Shown here piece after piece: positions 1-5,416 of a stretch of DNA of 24,994 nucleotides. The position numbers and the translations under genes are program-made. The DNA is taken from the IMG/VR virus record IMGVR_UViG_3300042881_004318, positions 1 through 24,994 of that record; one strand, given 5' to 3'. The notes under the pieces are model-generated. The model saw nothing but the letters and a program-made list of their open reading frames with translations. It made no database searches and was not told where the DNA came from. Source of the stretch: a virus. The number at the start of each line of letters is the position of its first letter. The stretch's first letter is position 1.

Positions 1-2
1 TT

Positions 3-77
3 AAGGCCAGGCACAACTGCTCCGAGAAGAAGGACAAACTGACTCCGGGGTATTGGGCCTGTAACCACAACTGGTGA
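3..77 (+). CDS. C-terminal end of an unknown protein (partial)
   Basis: An open frame enters from the left edge and stops with TGA at 75-77, giving 24 residues that end in GYWACNHNW. The two cysteines and the aromatic residues look like a real protein tail, and the stop lies five bases before the next ATG, as in the packed neighbouring genes. The other two plus frames hit stops early. Function cannot be judged from this fragment. The 5' part lies outside the window. Confidence 0.5.
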   Translation, partial: KARHNCSEKKDKLTPGYWACNHNW

Positions 78-82
78 AAACC

Positions 83-205
83 ATGGCAAAACCAAAGTCC
101 AGCTCATCTCTTAAAATCGAATCCAAACCCAAGAAGACAAGGCAAGGGCGTTCTAAAAGTACTAAGCTAAAGCCTGGGCAAAAACGCTATCGTGGCCAAG
201 GCTAA
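83..205 (+). CDS. Small lysine/arginine-rich basic protein
   Basis: A 40-residue ORF starts with ATG at 83 and begins MAKPKSSSSLKIESKP. It is strongly basic, with about a third Lys plus Arg, and ends in RYRGQG. There is no membrane segment or enzyme motif. My recollection is that short basic proteins with a KKTRQG core and an YRGQG end occur in cyanophages, but I cannot check this here. Nucleic-acid or capsid binding would suit the charge but is inference. The gene follows the preceding stop by five bases, and its own end overlaps the next ORF by 14 nt. Confidence 0.65.
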   Translation: MAKPKSSSSLKIESKPKKTRQGRSKSTKLKPGQKRYRGQG

Positions 206-416
206 GAAGTTTTATCACGCCGTTATTGATTTAACGGGCAACGTTTACGGTCGTTTAACCGTTCTTGGTTATAGTCCCAGCGTGAAACACCAGTTATCAC
301 GCTGGGTTGTTTTATGTGAATGTGGAAAAAAGTTTACAACTTATGGGATGTCGCTAGCCCGTTTAGTGTGGGTGGGACGAACAAGTGTCAATAGGATACT
401 TAAAAATTGTGTATGA
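192..416 (+). CDS. Short zinc-finger-like protein, probably truncated
   Basis: A 74-residue ORF opens with GTG at 192. Residues about 13-50 (DLTGNVYGRLTVLGY, then WVVLCECGKKF) resemble a small module, common in phage and HNH-associated proteins, that normally runs DLTGQRFGRLTVL, then CxCG, then ends in a KSCGC-type cysteine pair. Here the first CxCG is present, but the sequence after GMSL does not give the second pair, so a four-cysteine zinc site is incomplete. Another frame in the same stretch reads SVGGTNKCQ, closer to the expected ending, so the tail may have been frameshifted. The start is uncertain because no ATG is available before residue 53. Confidence 0.5.
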   Translation: MAKAKKFYHAVIDLTGNVYGRLTVLGYSPSVKHQLSRWVVLCECGKKFTTYGMSLARLVWVGRTSVNRILKNCV

Positions 417-440
417 TTGGGGTAATGTTTCGTTGTCCTC

Positions 441-1115
441 ATGACCGATTACACGTCTGCAATTAATTTAATTTGCAAGCATGAGGGCTTTAACGAGAAA
501 GCCTACGCTGATCCAAGCACAGGTGGAGAACCTTACACCATTGGATATGGCACACAGTTTTATCCAGATGGCTCACCTGTAAAACGCGGCCATCGATGCA
601 GCAAAGAGAAAGCGCTTGAATATTTGTTTTACGAAGTAGACGTAATCGATACTCAATTATCAAAACTCAACATTGGCATTAGTGATTCTGCTAGACAGGC
701 GTTGATTTCATTCATTCATTCTGTGGGATGGGACTCCTTTTTCTACAGCAGTATTGTCGATAACTTGGAACATGAAGACCTACAAGAAGTAACTGAAGAA
801 ATGACAAGGTGGGTTTTTGATGTGGACCATCAAGTCATTGGGAGCCTGCTTGATCGGCGCCGTGAAGAAACAAATCTTTTGTTAAAAGATACCGATGCAT
901 TTGTGCAGCCGTGTGCACGGCTTTTGTTGTCTGCATTCAGGGTTTACTCTGGAGCTCAGCATGAGATACAAGCCATTAAGCACATGGAAGAGAGCTTAAA
1001 TCCTTATGTATTGTCCCGCTTTGCAAATGAGTTTAGGGTCAGCGAAAAACCCTGGGACACATTCCGCGCTGACGAGTACGACCCCGATGATTTCAACACT
1101 GTCTTTGACAGGTAG
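441..1115 (+). CDS. T4-type lysozyme (GH24 muramidase)
   Basis: This 224-residue protein is predicted to cleave the N-acetylmuramic acid to N-acetylglucosamine bond of peptidoglycan. The GH24 active-site pattern is clear at the N-terminus: Glu15 in KHEGF, Asp24 in YADPSTGG and Thr33 in PYTIGYGT, matching the Glu-Asp-Thr arrangement of T4 lysozyme with a three-residue insertion common in the family. The catalytic domain covers roughly residues 1-150. The last 70 residues are an extra, mostly helical and acidic extension that I do not recognise. No signal peptide is visible, so release would need a holin, or the protein could be a virion component. It is the first of two wall-degrading enzymes in the window; the other is at 14157-15269. 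Confidence 0.88.
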   Translation: MTDYTSAINLICKHEGFNEKAYADPSTGGEPYTIGYGTQFYPDGSPVKRGHRCSKEKALEYLFYEVDVIDTQLSKLNIGISDSARQALISFIHSVGWDSFFYSSIVDNLEHEDLQEVTEEMTRWVFDVDHQVIGSLLDRRREETNLLLKDTDAFVQPCARLLLSAFRVYSGAQHEIQAIKHMEESLNPYVLSRFANEFRVSEKPWDTFRADEYDPDDFNTVFDR

Positions 1116-1139
1116 AATTAGAATAGTTGCATTAAAAAC

Positions 1140-1442
1140 GTGCAAAGCGGAATGGAGCGTTCAGTAGAGCCACGGGAGTTTGAGCTTCCTCTAGAGCTTC
1201 AATTCTCGATGCGCAAAGCTGAGCTTGCAGCCCAAGAGATGACCTGGGACGACCTGTATGCAGCTCTTCTGAACCTTTACCATCAACGCCTGATGGAGTG
1301 GTATGCAGTGAAAGAGATCATGGCATCTGAAAATATTGACATTGACTTTGATATTCCCACCGATCTAGAGCTAGCAGAACTCGCCGCCGCATGTATATAC
1401 GACGACGAGGACGAGGATGAAGACGATCTTCAGCCGTTCTGA
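1140..1442 (+). CDS. nblA: NblA-like phycobilisome degradation protein
   Basis: NblA is a small helical adaptor that triggers breakdown of phycobilisomes, the light-harvesting antennae of cyanobacteria. Phage versions are known, for example in the Microcystis phage Ma-LMM01. Residues about 16-65 follow the NblA pattern: LPLELQFSMRKAE, then a MTWDDLYAALLNLYHQRLM stretch, comparable to LSLEQQFxLR...MSxEQAQxFLVxLYRQMM in host proteins. The length of 100 residues exceeds the usual 55-65. The surplus is a C-terminal tail of about 35 residues ending in an Asp/Glu run and QPF, which is unusual. GTG at 1140 is the longest start; ATG at 1152 would remove four residues. Its end overlaps the convergent DUF3310 gene by 13 nt. 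The assignment rests on pattern recognition only. Confidence 0.7.
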   Translation: MQSGMERSVEPREFELPLELQFSMRKAELAAQEMTWDDLYAALLNLYHQRLMEWYAVKEIMASENIDIDFDIPTDLELAELAAACIYDDEDEDEDDLQPF

Positions 1443-1924
1443 GTTTCGTTGACGGTAATTAGGCGGTCCAAGTACCACTGTGCTTTCTTGAGGTCCTGCA
1501 GACCGCCTTTGTTACGCCAACGCCACGTGTACTTGACGCAATTACCACGCAGGTAACCCTGGAACTCCTCTGAGGTTAGCTGTGCCTCAATAGCATCGAT
1601 GCACTCAATTGCGCCATCAGCGTAGTGAGACGGGTGGTTTACCAGGTCTTCCTGGAGCACAGGAGCAGCTTCTTTGGTGGCCCAGGGCACTGGGCAAACA
1701 CCATCCTTGCACTCAGTTGAATCGCTGATTATCGGCGCAAACCACGGCGAAGAAGGGACTGTTCCATCAGTTCCTTGTTGGGTGCCCCCAGGTCCAGCAC
1801 TAACGCTTTGGGTTTCGGTGAGGCTCCCAGCATCACTCCCTGTTCCATTGTTGGAATATAGCCCGTTGCTCCAGGCCGTCCCCCCTCGAGTGCCAAGTTT
1901 GTCCGTTCCCTTCCGTCCTGACAT
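1430..1924 (-). CDS. DUF3310 family protein (phage nucleotide-kinase-like)
   Basis: The C-terminal 70 residues carry the DUF3310 signature: VNHPSHYADGAIECIDAIEA, then GYLRGNCVKYTWRWRNKGG and LKKAQWYLDRLI. The family is widespread in phages and is often labelled nucleotide kinase without a clear biochemical basis. The start is doubtful. ATG at 1924 adds about 90 Gly/Ser/Thr-rich residues without recognisable structure, and that part overlaps another minus-strand frame (1729-2070) that reads more like a normal protein. GTG at 1660 (V89) or GTG at 1690 (V79) would give a compact DUF3310 protein and remove the overlap. The domain call is firm and the N-terminus is not. Confidence 0.75.
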   Translation of the reverse strand: MSGRKGTDKLGTRGGTAWSNGLYSNNGTGSDAGSLTETQSVSAGPGGTQQGTDGTVPSSPWFAPIISDSTECKDGVCPVPWATKEAAPVLQEDLVNHPSHYADGAIECIDAIEAQLTSEEFQGYLRGNCVKYTWRWRNKGGLQDLKKAQWYLDRLITVNETQNG

Positions 1925-2070
1925 AGGGTTAACCCTCTGTTGTACATATCCATTAAGGGTACATCATTTTCTTCGTTGGCGAGAGGTGCGCCAAAATCTT
2001 CTTCACTAAGACAACGACAATTCAGTTCGTCTTGAACAAAACTATCTAAAAACCCCGCCGCGCCGTGCAT
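1729..2070 (-). CDS. Unknown protein overlapping the DUF3310 gene
   Basis: A 113-residue ORF starts with ATG at 2070. It has balanced composition, an acidic N-terminal half and a basic LLRRGLRR end. No known domain is recognised. Its last 196 nt overlap, in another frame, the N-terminal part of the long version of the DUF3310 ORF, where this frame gives the more protein-like reading (for example GYIPTMEQGVMLGASPKPK). I therefore favour this gene being real and followed by a shorter DUF3310 gene. Without it the 146 bases before 1924 would be empty, unlike the rest of the window. Confidence 0.5.
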   Translation of the reverse strand: MHGAAGFLDSFVQDELNCRCLSEEDFGAPLANEENDVPLMDMYNRGLTLCQDGRERTNLALEGGRPGATGYIPTMEQGVMLGASPKPKALVLDLGAPNKELMEQSLLRRGLRR

Positions 2071-2099
2071 GACTCTCTAGTGGCTTGATTTACTGTTTT

Positions 2100-2105
2100 T
2101 ATAAT
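2100..2105 (+). promoter_or_regulatory. Possible -10 box before the 2112 gene
   Basis: A perfect TATAAT lies in the 41-base gap between two divergent genes, six bases before the ATG at 2112. No good -35 box is seen at the usual distance. If used, it would give an almost leaderless transcript, which would fit the lack of a Shine-Dalgarno sequence before this ATG. Confidence 0.3.
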
Positions 2106-2111
2106 ATTATC

Positions 2112-2492
2112 ATGGCAAGATTCTTTGACGCTACATACGACCCACGCAACGACTCTGGTACGTCTGGAGCTGAAATCTCCGACCTTAACCCAGAGCAGGC
2201 GTATGACACGGACTTGCGTCGCGTTGATTCAGACTCAAGATCAGCAGTAGAAGGCATTAATGATCCACAAGATCGCATTTCAAAATTCTTAAAGGCTTCT
2301 AAGAGTGCTGGGAAATTTCAGCAAACACGCATGTTACGTGATACAACCATAAATGGGAAAACCCCAAGGTCTGAGGCGTCCATCGGAGGAGTCACCATTC
2401 CAAACCTTGGGGATCGCATCGGTGAAGCAGGCGGTACCAACTATGCCAGGAAGCCAGGGCGTAGTGGTGGCACCTTCTATGGGTTTAGTTAA
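2112..2492 (+). CDS. Unknown phage protein (126 aa)
   Basis: This is a hydrophilic protein starting MARFFDATYDPRND. It is rich in Asp, Ser, Arg and Gly, with a Gly/Arg/Ser-rich C-terminus ending in GGTFYGFS. It has no membrane segment and no recognised domain. ATG at 2112 is preferred over an upstream TTG at 2085, because the nine residues the TTG would add come from the AT-rich promoter-like stretch. It is a lone plus-strand gene between two minus-strand blocks. Its stop and that of dCTP deaminase share the palindrome TTAA at 2489-2492. The flexible, polar composition would suit a minor virion or scaffolding protein, but that is only a guess. Confidence 0.6.
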   Translation: MARFFDATYDPRNDSGTSGAEISDLNPEQAYDTDLRRVDSDSRSAVEGINDPQDRISKFLKASKSAGKFQQTRMLRDTTINGKTPRSEASIGGVTIPNLGDRIGEAGGTNYARKPGRSGGTFYGFS

Positions 2493-3076
2493 ACCTGGCT
2501 ATAAACCACCTCATAGGGTTGGTTCTGGTACTTGCCCTTGCGATCTTGGTAGCTTACATCGCAGGGCTCGCCGCGATAAAAGAGGAGCTGTGTAATGCCT
2601 TCGTTGGCATAGATACGATTAAACAGTCCTGTGCAGTTGCTGATCTCAAGGGTCAGGTGTCCTTCCCAGCCAGCTTCTGCAGGTGTAATGTTTACCAGGA
2701 TGCCAGATCGGGCATAGGTTGACTTGCCAACGGCAACAACAGTCACGTCCCTTGGAAGCTTGATGTGTTCCATTGCCACGCCCAGGCAATAGCCGTACGG
2801 CGGAAGAAGAAAGTATTCACCCTTTTCATCTTCCAGCAACTCGGCAGGTTTTAGAATATTCTCATCAAAGGCTTTGGGATCACAGTCCCCTGCCTGGATT
2901 TTACCAAAGATTAAGCATTGCTTTGGCGAGAGGCGAATGTCGTAGCCGTATGAACTGAGACCATAGCTTAGAAGGCGCCTTCCGTCCTCCTTGTTAATCA
3001 AATGATCAACAAAAGGCGAAATCATTTCTCCTTCTTCCGCAAGCTCTTTGATTTCCCAGTCGGCTAGTACGCTCAT
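2489..3076 (-). CDS. dcd: dCTP deaminase
   Basis: This enzyme deaminates dCTP to dUTP, feeding dTTP synthesis for phage DNA replication. The 195-residue length is typical. The family core is clear: GKSTYARSGILVNITP at about 117-132, with Ser119 and Arg123 matching the active-site Ser and Arg of the E. coli enzyme, then GWEGHLTLEISN, where Glu144 matches the catalytic glutamate. The SYGYDIRLS stretch (42-50) is the usual N-terminal motif. The region between the TP and the GWEG is two residues shorter than in E. coli. Whether it also hydrolyses dUTP cannot be told from sequence. It lies last in a run of minus-strand genes, separated from the Dam-like gene by 32 nt. Confidence 0.9.
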   Translation of the reverse strand: MSVLADWEIKELAEEGEMISPFVDHLINKEDGRRLLSYGLSSYGYDIRLSPKQCLIFGKIQAGDCDPKAFDENILKPAELLEDEKGEYFLLPPYGYCLGVAMEHIKLPRDVTVVAVGKSTYARSGILVNITPAEAGWEGHLTLEISNCTGLFNRIYANEGITQLLFYRGEPCDVSYQDRKGKYQNQPYEVVYSQV

Positions 3077-3108
3077 AAGACCATTGATTCGATGATCAGT
3101 CTACATAC

Positions 3109-3702
3109 TCAGGCAATGATCCGGCCCTTCTCTGAATAAATGTCAATAAAATTTTGGGTGTAGTTGTCCAAGTCATCACTGGGTTGCAAGTAGACAATAA
3201 AAGAACTGCACGTATTTTTGGCCTCGATTCGACCATCTTCAAAATAATGCCGCCGAAGCATTGGGGTGTTTTTTAAAAAACAGATGGGAAAATCAAAAAT
3301 GTCCTGGGCATAACGAATCATGTCAGGGCAGTTGCCAAAATAAAGACCTTGTCTAATCTCACCAGACAGCCATTTTCTTTTAAGTGTTCGCCACCAGAGT
3401 GCGTACCCAGAAATCAAGGTATGTGACAAACCGCGTGTACGCTTCCACCTCTGGGACTTAATGTCCCAAAAGTACGTGTAGTTTGGTGGGAAAACGTAGA
3501 CATTTCCGAACCAATCCTGCTCGTTCAAGCCGTCATCTTCTGGTGTATAAAAGTGTTCAGCATTGACATAGCTATTGGCTACGGCAGAACTGGCTGGGTC
3601 AAGATCAATTCCACCCATAAGCATATGCGCGGAATTAATTAGATCGGCTCCAGACACCCACTCGAATGTATCGGCGTGCGCATTACCACGGAAAGAAGGC
3701 AT
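3109..3702 (-). CDS. Dam-like (phage N6-adenine methyltransferase family) protein with altered catalytic motif
   Basis: This 197-residue protein matches the layout of the phage DNA N6-adenine methyltransferase family (PF05869). IDLDPASS at 32-39 is the typical DxDPAS motif, followed by YTPEDDGLNEQDWFGNVYV. Where the family has the catalytic NPPY or DPPY, this protein has FPPNYTYFWD. The first residue of the tetrapeptide is Phe instead of Asn or Asp, and the aromatic residue is displaced by one. The later part has WWRTLKRKW and YFGNCPDMI. It may be an active variant with a shifted motif or a fold-conserving protein with another role. Its ATG shares one base with the stop of the upstream gene (TAATG), indicating coupled translation. 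Confidence 0.6.
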   Translation of the reverse strand: MPSFRGNAHADTFEWVSGADLINSAHMLMGGIDLDPASSAVANSYVNAEHFYTPEDDGLNEQDWFGNVYVFPPNYTYFWDIKSQRWKRTRGLSHTLISGYALWWRTLKRKWLSGEIRQGLYFGNCPDMIRYAQDIFDFPICFLKNTPMLRRHYFEDGRIEAKNTCSSFIVYLQPSDDLDNYTQNFIDIYSEKGRIIA

Positions 3703-4088
3703 TACTTTTCACTCACCTGGCAATAATCAATCTCAAGATAACGAATCCCGTCATCATCGTTAATAAGGTATCCAGCTTTCTCTTCCGGATTAATTTTTTG
3801 CGCCGCTGCCAATACCCGCCTGAACGTTTCCGCGAGGTCACCATTGTCTTCCCTTTCGCAACTCTCTTGTGCTGAATGCAATTCTTTTAGTGTCATAAAG
3901 AACATTGAGCGCTCTTTGTTGGTGGGCTGAAATACCATGATGCCAGGACCTTCAGCATCCCACAACTTACAGTAATGTTGCCCCATGTCACCAAGAATCA
4001 ACTTGATGGTGGCATCAAGCATCCTGGTTTTGGTCGTATCCAAATCCCCCTGGAGCGCGGCAGCAATTAATTTTTCGCGTCTATTCAT
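3702..4088 (-). CDS. Unknown protein (128 aa)
   Basis: This soluble protein is predicted largely helical and begins MNRREKLIAAALQGD. Two Cys are the only residues of possible note. No domain is recognised. It sits in a tightly coupled set: its start overlaps the end of the upstream gene by 8 nt (ATGAATAG), and its stop overlaps the ATG of the Dam-like gene by one base. The operon position next to an HTH protein and a methylase-like protein suggests a DNA-related or regulatory role, but nothing in the sequence itself shows this. Confidence 0.65.
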   Translation of the reverse strand: MNRREKLIAAALQGDLDTTKTRMLDATIKLILGDMGQHYCKLWDAEGPGIMVFQPTNKERSMFFMTLKELHSAQESCEREDNGDLAETFRRVLAAAQKINPEEKAGYLINDDDGIRYLEIDYCQVSEK

Positions 4089-4545
4089 TTTTTAAGAGTC
4101 CTTGACGGATTAGTATTTGTTTCATCTTAGGGAGTGGCTTGTAGATAACGACAAGCTTTCCTAGATTTCCTCGTTTTTTTACGAGCTTTTGATTTTCGTC
4201 TTTTAACTTGTCAAACTCTCCGGCTCGAATTAAATACTCGGCCACACAACGCAAGCGTCGTTTAAGGGACAAGTCTGCTTCTGGAAATTTACCACAGATT
4301 GTATCTGGTGCCATATCGGCAAATGCAATTCGCAGTCTGTTGGCAAGTGTCACATTGAAATGTGGATCTTCCTTTTCGAATTCTTTTATGTTGTACAGGT
4401 ACCGACGAAGGGTTTTTGTATCAAAAGAACCTTCGGGAGGCAGGAACATTTCCACTTGGTCAGCAAGCCCCTTAGGAAGAAGCTCGCAATAGTTCTCAAG
4501 GGTGACTGAGTCAATATCAATGAAATGAAAACGGTTATTACTCAT
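4081..4545 (-). CDS. Unknown protein (154 aa)
   Basis: The start is placed at ATG 4545 (MSNNRFHFIDIDS). An upstream in-frame ATG at 4659 would overlap the HTH gene by 122 nt and add residues unlike the rest. From 4545 the overlap is 8 nt (ATGAGTAA), and a purine-rich AAAGGGTGA precedes it, a good ribosome-binding site. The protein is mixed alpha/beta in appearance, with a Lys-rich C-terminal half (KLKDENQKLVKKRGNLGKLV) that could form a short amphipathic helix. No known domain is recognised. It is translated in series with the HTH gene upstream. Confidence 0.65.
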   Translation of the reverse strand: MSNNRFHFIDIDSVTLENYCELLPKGLADQVEMFLPPEGSFDTKTLRRYLYNIKEFEKEDPHFNVTLANRLRIAFADMAPDTICGKFPEADLSLKRRLRCVAEYLIRAGEFDKLKDENQKLVKKRGNLGKLVVIYKPLPKMKQILIRQGLLKNE

Positions 4546-4987
4546 CTTCACCCTTTGGCACGGAGCGATCAGGCACATGCCGTTGCTTTTGTTCTTGTAC
4601 ATCTTTATACTTTGTCCTTGCCCTGAATGACAAGATGGATACTTCATTATTTTTAGCAAAGGATGCGACCAGTCGATTCCAAGGAATTCGAATTGTATCC
4701 TTCTTCTTGCTGTCAGGGGAGATGTTGACGTAGTGAATATTTTGCGTCCATCCTTTAGACGGATCTTTTTTGCCGATTAAGATCCAATTGCGAATGGTTT
4801 GATCTGAAACGTTGAGTCTTTGGGCGCACTCATCCGTTGAAATATATTCATCTGCGTATGCTTCTGGTCCAACCTGGTCGGTCTCGTCATTTTTGTAGCG
4901 ACTATTCCACATGGCCCCAAGGATATTTTTAATCCCCTTGAGTTCGTACGCAATGTCTTCAAGTCCTTTTCGAATGCCGTATGCCAT
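4538..4987 (-). CDS. Helix-turn-helix DNA-binding protein
   Basis: Residues about 49-75 (YISTDECAQRLNVSDQTIRNWI) form a helix-turn-helix of the MerR/excisionase type, a conserved pattern in which an alanine-containing helix is followed by a VSxxTIRNW recognition helix. The remainder has a basic C-terminus of about 40 residues. Its 149 residues exceed a bare excisionase, and no integrase is seen, so a transcriptional regulator is the simpler reading. It is the first gene of the minus-strand block that continues through two unknowns, the Dam-like protein and dCTP deaminase. The divergent 54-base gap to the 5042 gene should hold its promoter; CTAAATAA on the minus strand at 5000-5007 is the only candidate box. 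Confidence 0.75.
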   Translation of the reverse strand: MAYGIRKGLEDIAYELKGIKNILGAMWNSRYKNDETDQVGPEAYADEYISTDECAQRLNVSDQTIRNWILIGKKDPSKGWTQNIHYVNISPDSKKKDTIRIPWNRLVASFAKNNEVSILSFRARTKYKDVQEQKQRHVPDRSVPKGEDE

Positions 4988-5041
4988 AAAGCAGTTTCTT
5001 TATTTAGATGCTAGTCTTTTTCTAACATCTTTGCGTGTTTT

Positions 5042-5365
5042 ATGGAAGATCAAATTCCCGCCAGTCAGGTGCCGTCTAGCATTCCTGTGGCTCCCCCAGA
5101 GACGCAGCAAGTGCCGCCTGGACGCATCAGTGCCCAAGACCTGGAGCTAATGAAGGCTCGTGCCAGGGAGCTTGCTGTGCAGCAGACACTAAGGCAACAG
5201 GTACCTCCTGCGCAACCTCCTCAAGTTGTTTATGTTCGCCGCAATCTTACCGTTGCTGAACTTATTGTTGTCCTTGCGCTTTCCTGTGGAATTGTGGCTA
5301 CTGTTCAGTTTGGTTGGAATTTTGTTACTAACACCCTCCCTAGGTTAGAGATTAAGGTCAAGTGA
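5042..5365 (+). CDS. Small membrane protein, Pro/Gln-rich N-terminus
   Basis: This 107-residue protein has a Pro/Gln-rich N-terminal region (1-65, for example QQVPPAQPPQVVYV), then a single hydrophobic segment at about 70-92 (TVAELIVVLALSCGIVATV), flanked by RR before it and a short basic end. This looks like a one-pass inner-membrane protein with a long soluble N-terminus. No family is recognised. It lies directly upstream of the tail-fibre genes on the same strand and may be co-transcribed with them. A spanin or holin role is conceivable from the topology but is not supported by position, since the lysin and holin-like genes lie 9 kb away. Confidence 0.65.
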   Translation: MEDQIPASQVPSSIPVAPPETQQVPPGRISAQDLELMKARARELAVQQTLRQQVPPAQPPQVVYVRRNLTVAELIVVLALSCGIVATVQFGWNFVTNTLPRLEIKVK

Positions 5366-5382
5366 ATTAAACACACCGGAAC

Positions 5383-5400
5383 TATAATCTTTATATAAGG
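5383..5400 (+). promoter_or_regulatory. Possible promoter before the tail-fibre genes
   Basis: The 51-base gap before the fibre gene holds TATAAT (5383-5388) followed by TATATAAGG (5392-5400). Either could serve as a -10-type box for the long plus-strand fibre operon. No TTGACA-like -35 box is present at the proper distance, so use by an altered polymerase or by a phage activator would be needed. Confidence 0.3.
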
Positions 5401-5416
5401 GATTTTAGTTTAATAC

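Noticed and set aside
4538-4987. HTH protein as an excisionase, implying a temperate phage
   Set aside because: No integrase, attachment site or repressor pair is visible in the window, and the protein is longer than usual excisionases.
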